6,813 bases of DNA from Deltaproteobacteria bacterium (GTDB lineage Bacteria; Desulfobacterota_B; Binatia; UBA9968). The translations under genes and the position numbers were made by a program. The stretch covers positions 1 to 6,813 of the forward strand of contig VBKY01000297.1 of NCBI GenBank assembly GCA_005879255.1, given 5' to 3'. A model generated the notes under the pieces. It was not told where the DNA came from and did no database searches. It was given only the letters and a program-made list of their open reading frames with translations. Shown one piece after another: positions 1-6,770 of the stretch; position 1 is the stretch's first letter; the number at the start of each line of letters is the position of its first letter.

Positions 1-860
1 TGAGAGGCGTCGGCAGTGAACTGCGTTTGTTGAGCGAAGGCGGCTTCGAGCCGAGCGAAGGTTGAATTTAAAACGCTGGCAAGCCGGCCCAGTTCGCTGT
101 CGGTATCGGCCACGTTAATGCGTTCAGATAAGTTTCCCTCGGAGATGCGGCTCGCGGCGACGCTGATGTCATCCACCGGGCGCATGGCGCGAGATGTCAG
201 CCACCAACCGCCGCCTAGACCGAACGCGAGTACGGTGCCACCGGCGGCAAGCAGCCACAACTTGAAACGGCGCATAGCGTCCAGGTCGGTGCTAATGGAG
301 CGACCGGCAAGCACACAGTCGGCAAGCTCCGTGAAGTGAAAGGCTTCACGGTATCCGTTGCGGGTTCGCGCGTGGGTTCGAGTATCGGTGTTGTTCAGCC
401 GTTGCGGCAGAGGGACATTGGGAGGCGCGTTGCTTGACCGCTTGAACATAGCGCCATCGCGGGACCAGACCGTGAAGTAGAAAGCGCTTGTACTGCTTTG
501 GTCAAACAGGCTTGAGATCTCCTCCGAAATCGAGAAATCGCGAGGTCCGAAAGGTCCTTTTCGTTCGCCGCGAAACGGCGGACGACCCTCAGGTGGAGGC
601 GGATGTCGATTATCCTTATCGAAGTCACGCGGGCCCGGGCCTCTCTCAAAAGGTGGGGGTGCAAAACTTCGTTTGGGAGGGGGGCCACCGCGGACAGCGC
701 CACTTAGGACCGCAACGCGACGCTCCAACTCCTCGTCAATCTGCCTAAGTTGGCTCACACGCTGAAGTTGATAAATGGTGACGCCGAAGCCGCTTAAAAC
801 ACAAACAAGCAAAAACGCCAGCCACAACTGCAAGCGCCAGCGAATGGACTTGAAGAACAT
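1..860 (-). CDS. Sensor histidine kinase, N-terminal 286 residues, cut by the window edge
   Basis: Inner-membrane sensor kinase expected to phosphorylate the response regulator encoded just upstream. Translating from the ATG at 860 gives an unbroken frame to base 1. In order: a short cytoplasmic start; membrane segment at about residues 10-31; a periplasmic part at about 32-199 with a proline/arginine-rich stretch (about 59-109); a second membrane segment at about 201-222; a HAMP linker at about 223-276; then FTADAS followed by the first two bases (CA) of the phospho-acceptor His codon. This is the start of the H-box (usual form F-x-A-D-A-S-H-E-L-R). The ATPase domain lies outside the window. 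The periplasmic EELE (residues 43-46) fits the ExxE pattern used by PmrB to bind Fe(III), but so short a motif is weak evidence. The start lies 9 bp after the regulator stop with no clear Shine-Dalgarno site, suggesting translational coupling. Kinase identity is firm; the signal sensed is unknown. Confidence 0.93.
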   Translation of the reverse strand, partial: MFFKSIRWRLQLWLAFLLVCVLSGFGVTIYQLQRVSQLRQIDEELERRVAVLSGAVRGGPPPKRSFAPPPFERGPGPRDFDKDNRHPPPPEGRPPFRGERKGPFGPRDFSISEEISSLFDQSSTSAFYFTVWSRDGAMFKRSSNAPPNVPLPQRLNNTDTRTHARTRNGYREAFHFTELADCVLAGRSISTDLDAMRRFKLWLLAAGGTVLAFGLGGGWWLTSRAMRPVDDISVAASRISEGNLSERINVADTDSELGRLASVLNSTFARLEAAFAQQTQFTADAS

Positions 861-869
861 GGTAAAGGC

Positions 870-1184
870 TCAGGGCGCGATGCAATAACCCTGGCCACGG
901 CGAGTCTTGATGAGGTCGCGTCCGAGTTTTTTGCGGATGCTGAAGATATGCACGTCCAATAGATTCGACATGGTATCTTCATTCTCGTCGAAAAGGTGCT
1001 CGTAAAGCGCAGTGCGCGTCACCACCTCTCCTCGGTGGAGCGCAAGATATTCGAGGATCGCGTACTCGCGCGCGGTGAGCGTAACCGGCTGCGCCGAGCG
1101 GGTAACCGAGCGAGCGCGAGTGTCGATGAGCACAGCACCCAGTTCGATCTGAGACCGCGGCTGGCCAACCGAGCGACGGATCAA
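870..1184 (-). CDS. OmpR/PhoB-type response regulator, DNA-binding half (separated by a frameshift)
   Basis: This frame encodes the C-terminal winged-helix domain of an OmpR/PhoB-family regulator, about 104 residues. Visible landmarks are LTAREYAILEYL (helix 1 region), the likely recognition helix SNLLDVHIFSIRKKL at about 73-87, and the wing TRRGQGY near the end. The helix pattern N-x-L-[DE]-V-H-I-x-x-[LI]-R resembles PmrA/QseB-type regulators as I recall them. The only possible start in this position is TTG at 1184, which overlaps the stop of the receiver-domain frame by four bases (TTGA), and no ribosome site precedes it. I read this as the second half of one original regulator of about 217 residues. 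If expressed alone it would be a DNA-binding domain lacking phosphorylation control. It ends 9 bp before the kinase start. Confidence 0.85.
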   Translation of the reverse strand: MIRRSVGQPRSQIELGAVLIDTRARSVTRSAQPVTLTAREYAILEYLALHRGEVVTRTALYEHLFDENEDTMSNLLDVHIFSIRKKLGRDLIKTRRGQGYCIAP

Positions 1185-1192
1185 CGCCGAAG
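1181..1192 (-). other. Frameshift point in the response regulator
   Basis: On the minus strand the junction reads CTTCGGCGTTGATC. With one more G (CTT CGG GCG TTG ATC) it would read L-R-A-L-I and join the receiver and DNA-binding domains in one frame, giving the conserved ARLRALIRR linker of OmpR-family regulators. The simplest explanation is loss of one base from a GGG run (plus-strand CC at 1187-1188 where CCC is expected). It could be a real mutation or a sequencing/assembly error; the sequence alone cannot tell. Confidence 0.85.
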
Positions 1193-1522
1193 TCGAGCCA
1201 GGAGTTCGGACAAATCAAATGGTTTGACGAGATAATCGTCCGCTCCGTTGTCGAGGCCGCGAACGCGGTCCTTGGGAGCGTCGCGAGCAGTGAGCATCAG
1301 CAAGGGAGTTTGCTTTTGTTTGCGCAGTCGCTCTAGCACTTCCCAGCCATCGAGACGCGGCAGCATGATGTCGAGCACGATGGCGTCATAATCATAACTC
1401 TCGGCCTTATAGAGACCTTCGTCGCCCGCTGCGGCCACATCCACTGCGTACGCTTCCTCGCGTAAGGCTTTGGCGAGGTTACGGAGCAATCGAGGCTCAT
1501 CTTCAACAATCAGTATTCTCAT
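1181..1522 (-). CDS. OmpR/PhoB-type response regulator, receiver half (stops early at a frameshift)
   Basis: Cytoplasmic receiver domain of 113 residues, starting MRILIVEDEP. All key receiver residues are present: acidic pair E7-D8, phospho-acceptor D51 (in VLDIMLP), T78 (LMLTARD), and K100-P101 (LVKPF). The frame stops with TGA right after ARLRR, where a complete family member would continue into the linker and winged helix. I chose ATG 1522 because the protein then begins like other family members. In-frame ATGs at 1546 and 1618 would add unusual N-terminal extensions, and the one at 1618 lies inside a predicted operator. No start has a strong Shine-Dalgarno site. The partner kinase follows downstream. 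The domain looks able to be phosphorylated but, as read, lacks its output domain. Confidence 0.85.
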   Translation of the reverse strand: MRILIVEDEPRLLRNLAKALREEAYAVDVAAAGDEGLYKAESYDYDAIVLDIMLPRLDGWEVLERLRKQKQTPLLMLTARDAPKDRVRGLDNGADDYLVKPFDLSELLARLRR

Positions 1523-1616
1523 CTTGCGTCTGGCACCGTCGCTCATTGCAGCACATTTGTTCACACAATGAAACGCAGCGCTCGCTTTCTGAGCCGGAGA
1601 TCTTGCCACAACTGAC

Positions 1617-1633
1617 ATTAAGAACGGATTAAG
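1617..1633 (-). promoter_or_regulatory. PmrA-type direct-repeat operator facing the two-component genes
   Basis: Read on the minus strand this is CTTAAT-N5-CTTAAT, two identical hexamers whose starts are 11 bp apart. It exactly fits the known PmrA (BasR) consensus YTTAAK-N5-YTTAAK, and 11-bp periodic direct repeats are the usual binding layout of OmpR/PhoB-family dimers. It lies about 95 bp upstream of the regulator start, pointing in the same direction, so autoregulation is the natural inference. Eleven bases downstream is CAAGAT, a poor -10-like hexamer. Binding is inferred, not shown. Confidence 0.6.
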
Positions 1634-1675
1634 ATCGAGATTTCGTCTGCATCGAGCTGGAACGGTCTCGCCAAG

Positions 1676-1703
1676 ATTAATTTGGCCTTAAGCCTACCTT
1701 AAT
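1676..1703 (+). promoter_or_regulatory. PmrA-type direct-repeat operator facing the haloperoxidase operon
   Basis: Three hexamers with TTAA cores at 1677, 1688 and 1699 are spaced exactly 11 bp apart: ATTAAT, CTTAAG and CTTAAT. The last two (1687-1703) exactly fit YTTAAK-N5-YTTAAK on the plus strand; the first differs in one base and may be an auxiliary half-site. TATCGT at 1715-1720, 11 bp after the last repeat, is a candidate weak -10; no good -35 is seen, as is common for activator-dependent promoters. That would give a leader of about 170 bases before the haloperoxidase gene. Confidence 0.6.
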
Positions 1704-1726
1704 AAAGCTTTTCGTATCGTGGCCGC

Positions 1727-1896
1727 ATGGAACCCTTGGCGCAGCCTGTAGCGCGTCGACATTGGCTACAACGTCAACCCGCATACGCCTTTTGCCGCAT
1801 TATTGCGAAACCGCGCCAGCCGCAGAGCGAAACTGCGCGCGAAGATCGCACTACACAAGTGAGTCATGAATCCGCAAAAAAAGAGGAGGTGAACTT

Positions 1897-1900
<4 letters not shown>
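1727..1900 (+). CDS. Possible 57-residue leader ORF ending inside the haloperoxidase start codon
   Basis: An ATG at 1727 opens a 57-codon frame whose TGA stop (1898-1900) overlaps the ATG of the next gene (1897-1899) in the ATGA arrangement typical of coupled genes. The product is arginine- and glutamine-rich, with no motif I recognise. There is no ribosome site before it, although the ATG lies where transcription would start if TATCGT (1715-1720) is the -10, so leaderless translation is possible. An open frame of this size can easily arise by chance here. The downstream gene also has its own excellent ribosome site and does not need coupling. Probably not a gene. Confidence 0.15.
1883..1892 (+). 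promoter_or_regulatory. Strong ribosome binding site of the haloperoxidase gene
   Basis: GAGGAGGTGA lies four bases before ATG 1897, an almost perfect match to the 16S rRNA tail. It fixes the start of the haloperoxidase-like gene and predicts efficient translation. Confidence 0.85.
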
Positions 1901-3441
<1,541 letters not shown>

Positions 3442-3519
3442 GTGGCCAACCAACTTGATAGGAGGTTTCGCAGGGAATAAACTGCTGAAAAAAAATCAAT
3501 GGAACTAGTTGTAACAAGG

Positions 3520-3525
3520 AAGGAG
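3520..3525 (+). promoter_or_regulatory. Ribosome binding site of the di-heme gene
   Basis: AAGGAG lies five bases before ATG 3531. Between 3442 and 3530 I see no hairpin followed by a T-run and no clear promoter, which favours co-transcription with the haloperoxidase gene. Confidence 0.75.
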
Positions 3526-3530
3526 AGACT

Positions 3531-4877
3531 ATGTACACAAAATTGAATGTTCTCATATTGCTCGTCTCGGGGTTAGTCGGTTTTCTCATTCTGCAAAGTC
3601 AAAACGTATTCTCTCAAGCAAACCGCCAGAACCGCGGAGATCGATTCCGTCATAACGGCGTGATTGAAGACGAAGATCGCTCCTCGTTTGGCGACCCGAG
3701 GAGCGATGCAACGGAAGCGCCCACCGGTTTCGACAATCTGACCAACGGTTTCACCGAGCAGGGACCGCCGTTCGAGACATTGAATGAGGCCAATGTCGTA
3801 GCCCTGCGCTCGTTTAACGATAACCGGTTCACCTTCGAGGAGGTTGAAACCATTCAAGATGGACTGGGCCCCACCTATAACGCGCAGAGCTGTCGGGAGT
3901 GCCACCAAAACGTCGTCACGGGAGGCGCTAGCCAGGTAGCGGAGCTTCGCTCCGGACGCTCAGAGAACGGTCAGTTCTTTGAGTCCCTGGGCGGAACCCT
4001 TATCCATTCGCGCGCCACTCACCCTGATATCGTCGAGCAAATCACCCCCGCGGATTCCATCCGGACTTTCCGCATCTCGACGAATACCCTTGGCAACGGC
4101 TTCGTAGAGGCCATAGCGAATAGCACGCTGCTTGCGATTCGCGACAAACAACCTGCAGGAATGCGCGGCACGGCCGTTATAGTTCCTGTGCTCGAAGCCG
4201 CGAGCAGTGCCCGGATCGGGCGCTTTGGCTGGAAAGGTCAGCATGCCAGCCTGGAATCATTTTCCGCCGACGCCTACCTCAATGAAATGGGTATTACCAC
4301 TCCTTTGTTTCCCGAAGAGAACACCTCCAATGGTCGCTTCGTCGGTTTCGGTTCAGGGTATGATCCGGTTGCAGACCCCGAGGACGATGGTGTCGATGTT
4401 GTGGCATTCGCCGACTTCATACGCTCGACGAAAGCCCCGCTGCGAGGGCCAGCAACCGCTGACGTACTGGCTGGAGAAGCGTTGTTTAACAAAGTCGGGT
4501 GCGCTGTTTGTCACACGCCTTCCATCACCACGGCGCGCCCGGGAGCGAAAATCAGCGGCGGTGTATTCACGGTCCCGGCCGCACTCGGCAACAAGATCAT
4601 CCATCCTTACAGCGATTACTTGTTGCATGACGTCGGGACGGGTGACGGCATACCCGTTCTGCCGTTGCCGGAATATGCTTCAACCGCCAATCAGATCCGA
4701 ACCGCTCCGTTGTGGGCGCTGCGAACTCGCAATCGGCTGATGCATGATGGCTTGTCGTTCACCAAACAGGACGCCATCCAGCGCCATGCTGGTCAGGCGG
4801 CAGGCGTGACGAAGAATTACAACGCGCTGTCGGCGGCGGAGAAAATTCAATTGTTGGCGTTCCTGGATTCGCTCTAA
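3531..4877 (+). CDS. Exported di-heme oxidoreductase-like protein (DHOR family, formerly DUF1111)
   Basis: A 448-residue c-type cytochrome. It begins with a signal peptide (hydrophobic about 7-22, cut probably near residues 28-31), so heme would be attached in the periplasm. Two heme sites are present: C121-x-x-C124-H125 (SCRECHQN) and C324-x-x-C327-H328 (GCAVCHTP). The second starts a C-terminal cytochrome domain typical of the family, with YLLHDVGTGDG (H366), RTAPLWAL and MHDG (H405), ending in SAAEKIQLLAFLDSL. The distant relation to di-heme cytochrome c peroxidases suggests redox chemistry, possibly with peroxide, but DHOR proteins are poorly characterised. Family members are often found beside imelysin/EfeO-type iron-uptake genes; none is in this window. 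Placed after a peroxide-using enzyme, it could handle H2O2 or electrons for it, which is inference. No convincing terminator follows the stop. Confidence 0.9.
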   Translation: MYTKLNVLILLVSGLVGFLILQSQNVFSQANRQNRGDRFRHNGVIEDEDRSSFGDPRSDATEAPTGFDNLTNGFTEQGPPFETLNEANVVALRSFNDNRFTFEEVETIQDGLGPTYNAQSCRECHQNVVTGGASQVAELRSGRSENGQFFESLGGTLIHSRATHPDIVEQITPADSIRTFRISTNTLGNGFVEAIANSTLLAIRDKQPAGMRGTAVIVPVLEAASSARIGRFGWKGQHASLESFSADAYLNEMGITTPLFPEENTSNGRFVGFGSGYDPVADPEDDGVDVVAFADFIRSTKAPLRGPATADVLAGEALFNKVGCAVCHTPSITTARPGAKISGGVFTVPAALGNKIIHPYSDYLLHDVGTGDGIPVLPLPEYASTANQIRTAPLWALRTRNRLMHDGLSFTKQDAIQRHAGQAAGVTKNYNALSAAEKIQLLAFLDSL

Positions 4878-5010
4878 TTTGTCGAGGGACGCGAAGGTTT
4901 TCGTAGGCTGCGCTCTGCCCCAGTCAGTCTCGGATTAATTCGCGGAAAAGCGCAAAGGGCGCCAAGGATAAACGAGTAAATTCGAAGCACGAAAAGACCA
5001 AGTTACTGTT

Positions 5011-5121
5011 CGTCATGCCGGCCCTTCGACGTGGCTCAGGATAAACTCCCGCTGGCATCCAGGTTCGTTTTTCAGTTCAAGTTCAAAAACCGCCTGGATG
5101 CCGGGTTCCGGCGGAATGACG
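5011..5121. repeat. 111-bp interrupted inverted repeat (REP/MITE-like intergenic element)
   Basis: The outer arms are CGTCAT (5011-5016) and ATGACG (5116-5121). Inner arms CTGGCATCCAGG (5052-5063) and CCTGGATGCCGG (5093-5104) pair with one mismatch. Between the left arms is CTTCGACGTGGCTCAGGA (5024-5041), which resembles the dispersed CTTCGACAGGCTCAGGA repeat found in many bacterial genomes, so the element looks composite. The pairing is seen directly; the family assignment is from memory. It encodes no protein and would fold as a hairpin in RNA. Confidence 0.65.
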
Positions 5122-5240
5122 GGTATAAGAGCCGACTTCTAGTCGACCAATCCAGAGCCCATCGGCTTGGAGCCAAGGCTCGTTCGGCGGATTGGAGAGC
5201 TAATGCGCTGGATTTTGACGGCGTGGGGAAGATTAATGGG

Positions 5241-5278
5241 GTGGGTCTTCGGGTTACGCTGCGATAACCGGATCTACT
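5241..5278. repeat. Small hairpin repeat remnant
   Basis: GGGTTA (5251-5256) and TAACC (5265-5269) form a short stem around CGCTGCGA. The string GGGTTACGCTGCG is a hallmark of a common dispersed repeat whose full form reads roughly GTAGGTCGGGTTAGCGCAGC plus its complement. Only one degraded half seems present here. It lies about 25 bp beyond the toxin gene stop and might help end that transcript, though no T-run accompanies it. Confidence 0.4.
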
Positions 5279-5304
5279 ATGCTGAGACCATTAGCTGAAG
5301 ATCG

Positions 5305-5718
5305 CTACCAACAAACAAGGTTAAAATCCAAAAATTCACGAACGGTGGTAAAGTCATCAACGTTGCATGTAATTAGGTAGGCGCCGATTCGCCGCGCCGT
5401 AAGCGCGATTAACACGTCAAAATGAAGCTCTCTAGTTTTGTGAATGTCGTACCCTTTGGCGGCAACGAGCCGGTTGACGATCTGTCCTGATTGGATCCAC
5501 TCCCTTTCATTTGGCGCGATGATCCGGAGGTTTTTCGCCAGATCGTCGACAAATTTCCTCATTGGCCGAGACCGAGCACCCCGAGACAACTCGGCCAAAA
5601 CAACGGCGCTGCACCGAATAACAAAGTTGAGATCGAGGATTTCCTGCTTAAATCGGCCGGATCGTAGATTGTCGACGTAGACGGAGGCGTCGAGGATCGC
5701 AAGATTAGCTGTGGTCAA
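5305..5718 (-). CDS. vapC: PIN-domain toxin, VapC-like endoribonuclease
   Basis: A 137-residue protein with the full PIN active-site set: D10 (LAILDASVY), E43 (VLAELSRGA), D101 (HFDVLIALTA) and a fourth acidic position at D121/D122 (TCNVDDF). Family members bind Mg2+ or Mn2+ and cut RNA, often tRNA or rRNA, when freed from their antitoxin. The length is normal for the family. The start is TTG at 5718, inside the antitoxin gene, giving a 14-base overlap; no ATG or GTG lies before the first catalytic aspartate and no strong ribosome site is visible, so translation is probably coupled to the antitoxin. It appears intact. Its target RNA cannot be told from the sequence. Confidence 0.88.
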   Translation of the reverse strand: MTTANLAILDASVYVDNLRSGRFKQEILDLNFVIRCSAVVLAELSRGARSRPMRKFVDDLAKNLRIIAPNEREWIQSGQIVNRLVAAKGYDIHKTRELHFDVLIALTARRIGAYLITCNVDDFTTVREFLDFNLVCW

Positions 5719-5896
5719 AGTCGCCCGGCTTGGCTTTCCCGCTGTAGCGTTTGATGAGCTTGCGATGTTTCTCCGTCTCCACGACGGCTTCCAGAGACAT
5801 TTCTATGGTCTGGGTTCTGCTCTTTGCTCCTAAAACTTTTTGGGCTCTTCTCACAAGCCGATCATCGAGCCGTAGTGATGTTAGTGCCTTTGCCAT
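5705..5896 (-). CDS. vapB: Ribbon-helix-helix antitoxin, VapB-like
   Basis: A 63-residue protein. Its N-terminal half (ALTSLRLDDRLVRRAQKVLG, then SRTQTIEMSLEAVVE) fits a ribbon-helix-helix fold: one beta strand (about 4-10) and two helices, forming a DNA-binding dimer. The C-terminal tail (about 43-63, KHRKLIKRYSGKAKPGDFDHS) should wrap the PIN toxin and block its active site. ATG 5896 is chosen because a good ribosome site precedes it and longer in-frame starts run through the promoter. It comes first in the operon and overlaps the toxin by 14 bases, the usual order for autoregulated type II modules. Confidence 0.87.
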   Translation of the reverse strand: MAKALTSLRLDDRLVRRAQKVLGAKSRTQTIEMSLEAVVETEKHRKLIKRYSGKAKPGDFDHS

Positions 5897-5900
5897 AATC

Positions 5901-5907
5901 TCACCTC
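5901..5907 (-). promoter_or_regulatory. Ribosome binding site that fixes the antitoxin start
   Basis: On the minus strand GAGGTGA lies four bases before ATG 5896. This supports the 63-residue product over an upstream start that would place promoter DNA inside the coding region. Confidence 0.75.
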
Positions 5908-5916
5908 GTTCGAAAC

Positions 5917-5953
5917 GTATATACAAAATACAAGTATCGTAATACATAGTCAA
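5917..5953 (-). promoter_or_regulatory. Promoter and likely autoregulatory operator of the toxin-antitoxin pair
   Basis: On the minus strand TTGACT (5953-5948) and TATTTT (5930-5925) form a -35/-10 pair with 17-bp spacing. The same stretch is packed with GTAT/ATAC quarter-sites: a perfect palindrome GTATATAC (5917-5924), ATAC-AA-GTAT (5928-5937) and GTAT-CGTA-ATAC (5934-5945). Short palindromes overlapping the promoter are what a ribbon-helix-helix antitoxin would bind to repress its own operon. The elements are seen directly; binding is inferred. Confidence 0.6.
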
Positions 5954-6042
5954 ACTGGGGGCTGATTGGCCACAGAGGTGAGGTGATCCCCATGTTCGAG
6001 GAGGTCCACCCTTGCCCTCTCCCACAACGGAAAGGGAATCGG

Positions 6043-6072
6043 TCCTTGCTAATTCGCAAGGATGATTTTTTT
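6043..6072 (+). terminator. Hairpin followed by seven Ts (intrinsic-terminator-like)
   Basis: TCCTTGC (6043-6049) and GCAAGGA (6056-6062) form a perfect 7-bp stem around TAATTC, with TTTTTTT at 6066-6072, three bases beyond. The polarity suits a plus-strand transcript, but no plus-strand gene lies upstream nearby. For the minus-strand lectin-like gene, which ends 20 bases away, the hairpin has no T-run on the correct side. It may be weakly bidirectional or coincidental. Confidence 0.4.
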
Positions 6073-6082
6073 GGGATTAGGG

Positions 6083-6757
6083 CTAGTTCACCGCGAAGCA
6101 GTAAAACAAACCATTGCCGCCGGAGCTGCGCAGTGCTTCTTGGGTGCATCCACCGCCCTCGCCGCGCGACGGGTGGGATGAATTCCACGATCTGGAGGAT
6201 TCGTCGTCACGCAGTCCTTGGCGGTCGTGGTGGCCGAGCATCGCCGTGCCTTCCTTGCTGCTCGTCCAGTTGCGGCAGGTCATATCTTGGTCGCCTGAAA
6301 ACGCTCGTCCGTCCGGCTGCGAACCGGTCAGAATGTCGTGCATATTCGGCTTGTCGCCGCGCGCGTTTATGGTCTCGCCTTTTTCGCTGAGCGCTGTCTC
6401 TTTGTTGATCTTATTGTTGTTGCTGTGCAGATCGTCGACATCTTTTGCGATGACGCTGCCTTTGGCGTTTTGCCAGGGACCGCGACCGATGCGATCGCGT
6501 GCATTGACGGCAGGCTTGCCATCAGATGGGCTGGTGCTCAAGTACGCATGCCAGGTACGATTGCCGGCGCCGACCGATTGTGCGAGGGATTGGCAATGTT
6601 TATCGGCGCCCGCCAGGCCGCCGAGGTCTGCTCCTTTCCCTGAGCCGGCGCTGGTGATGAAGAAGGTCATGTTGCTCTTTTGTTCCTGCGAGCCGACAAT
6701 CCAGCTCAGAGCCAGTAGAACGAACACCAAGCCTAAAGAAAAACTGATTTTCTTCAT
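6083..6757 (-). CDS. Exported lectin-like protein (C-type-lectin/endostatin-like fold)
   Basis: A 224-residue protein with a clear signal peptide: MKK, hydrophobic core about 5-21, likely cut after S23. The mature part runs FFITSAGSGKGADLGGLAGADKHCQ, NRTWHAYLST, AVNARDRIGRGPW, HDILTGSQPDG, MTCRNWTSSKEG, then SWNSSHPSRG and GNGLFYCFAVN at the end. This pattern matches a bacterial secreted family usually annotated as 'lectin', related to DUF1554/leptospiral endostatin-like proteins as I recall. Four cysteines remain after the signal peptide (in KHC, MTC, GGC and FYC), enough for two disulfides as in C-type-lectin folds. The ligand is unknown; binding to sugar or matrix is only a family-level guess. 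ATG 6757 is chosen for its strong ribosome site and because it starts the signal peptide; an ATG 17 codons upstream would bury it. No partner gene is visible, and its promoter is at or beyond the window end. Confidence 0.8.
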   Translation of the reverse strand: MKKISFSLGLVFVLLALSWIVGSQEQKSNMTFFITSAGSGKGADLGGLAGADKHCQSLAQSVGAGNRTWHAYLSTSPSDGKPAVNARDRIGRGPWQNAKGSVIAKDVDDLHSNNNKINKETALSEKGETINARGDKPNMHDILTGSQPDGRAFSGDQDMTCRNWTSSKEGTAMLGHHDRQGLRDDESSRSWNSSHPSRGEGGGCTQEALRSSGGNGLFYCFAVN

Positions 6758-6762
6758 GGTCG

Positions 6763-6770
6763 TCCTCCTC
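6763..6770 (-). promoter_or_regulatory. Strong ribosome binding site of the lectin-like gene
   Basis: On the minus strand GAGGAGGA lies five bases before ATG 6757 and decides that start over the in-frame ATG at 6808. Confidence 0.8.

Larger units (their letters stand above)
4878..5304. other. Gene-free region with degraded intergenic repeats
   Basis: No credible coding frame is seen on either strand. The first part (4878-5010) is unremarkable apart from a GCGCAAAGGGCGCCAAGG phrase (4949-4966) of the type seen in dispersed intergenic repeats. A long inverted repeat follows at 5011-5121 and a smaller hairpin at 5241-5278. The region separates two converging transcripts, but I find no clear intrinsic terminator for either. 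Confidence 0.6.

Noticed and set aside
395..748. Open frames on both strands overlapping the middle of the kinase gene
   Set aside because: The continuous kinase frame from 860 to 1 explains this stretch with membrane segments, HAMP and H-box; the others are shadows.
1181..1618. Longer receiver-domain protein starting at ATG 1618
   Set aside because: That ATG lies inside the predicted direct-repeat operator and would add 32 residues not typical of the family; ATG 1522 gives a standard N-terminus.
4207..4740. A 177-codon plus-strand frame inside the di-heme gene
   Set aside because: It lies wholly within the di-heme gene in another frame, which has two CxxCH sites in the correct reading. The alternative product is basic and has no motif.
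4878..4980. Search for an intrinsic terminator after the di-heme gene
   Set aside because: Only short imperfect stems and no T-run after any of them.
5031..5267. A 78-codon plus-strand frame
   Set aside because: It runs through the two hairpin repeats, has no ribosome site, and its translation reflects the repeat sequence.
6009..6036. Possible hairpin CCCTT...AAGGG upstream of the toxin-antitoxin promoter
   Set aside because: Only a 5-bp stem with a large loop; it resembles a degraded dispersed repeat but is too weak to call.
5983..6390. A 135-codon plus-strand frame
   Set aside because: It spans intergenic sequence, the hairpin and the antisense of the lectin-like gene. The product is rich in Arg, Ser and Cys with no recognisable domain.
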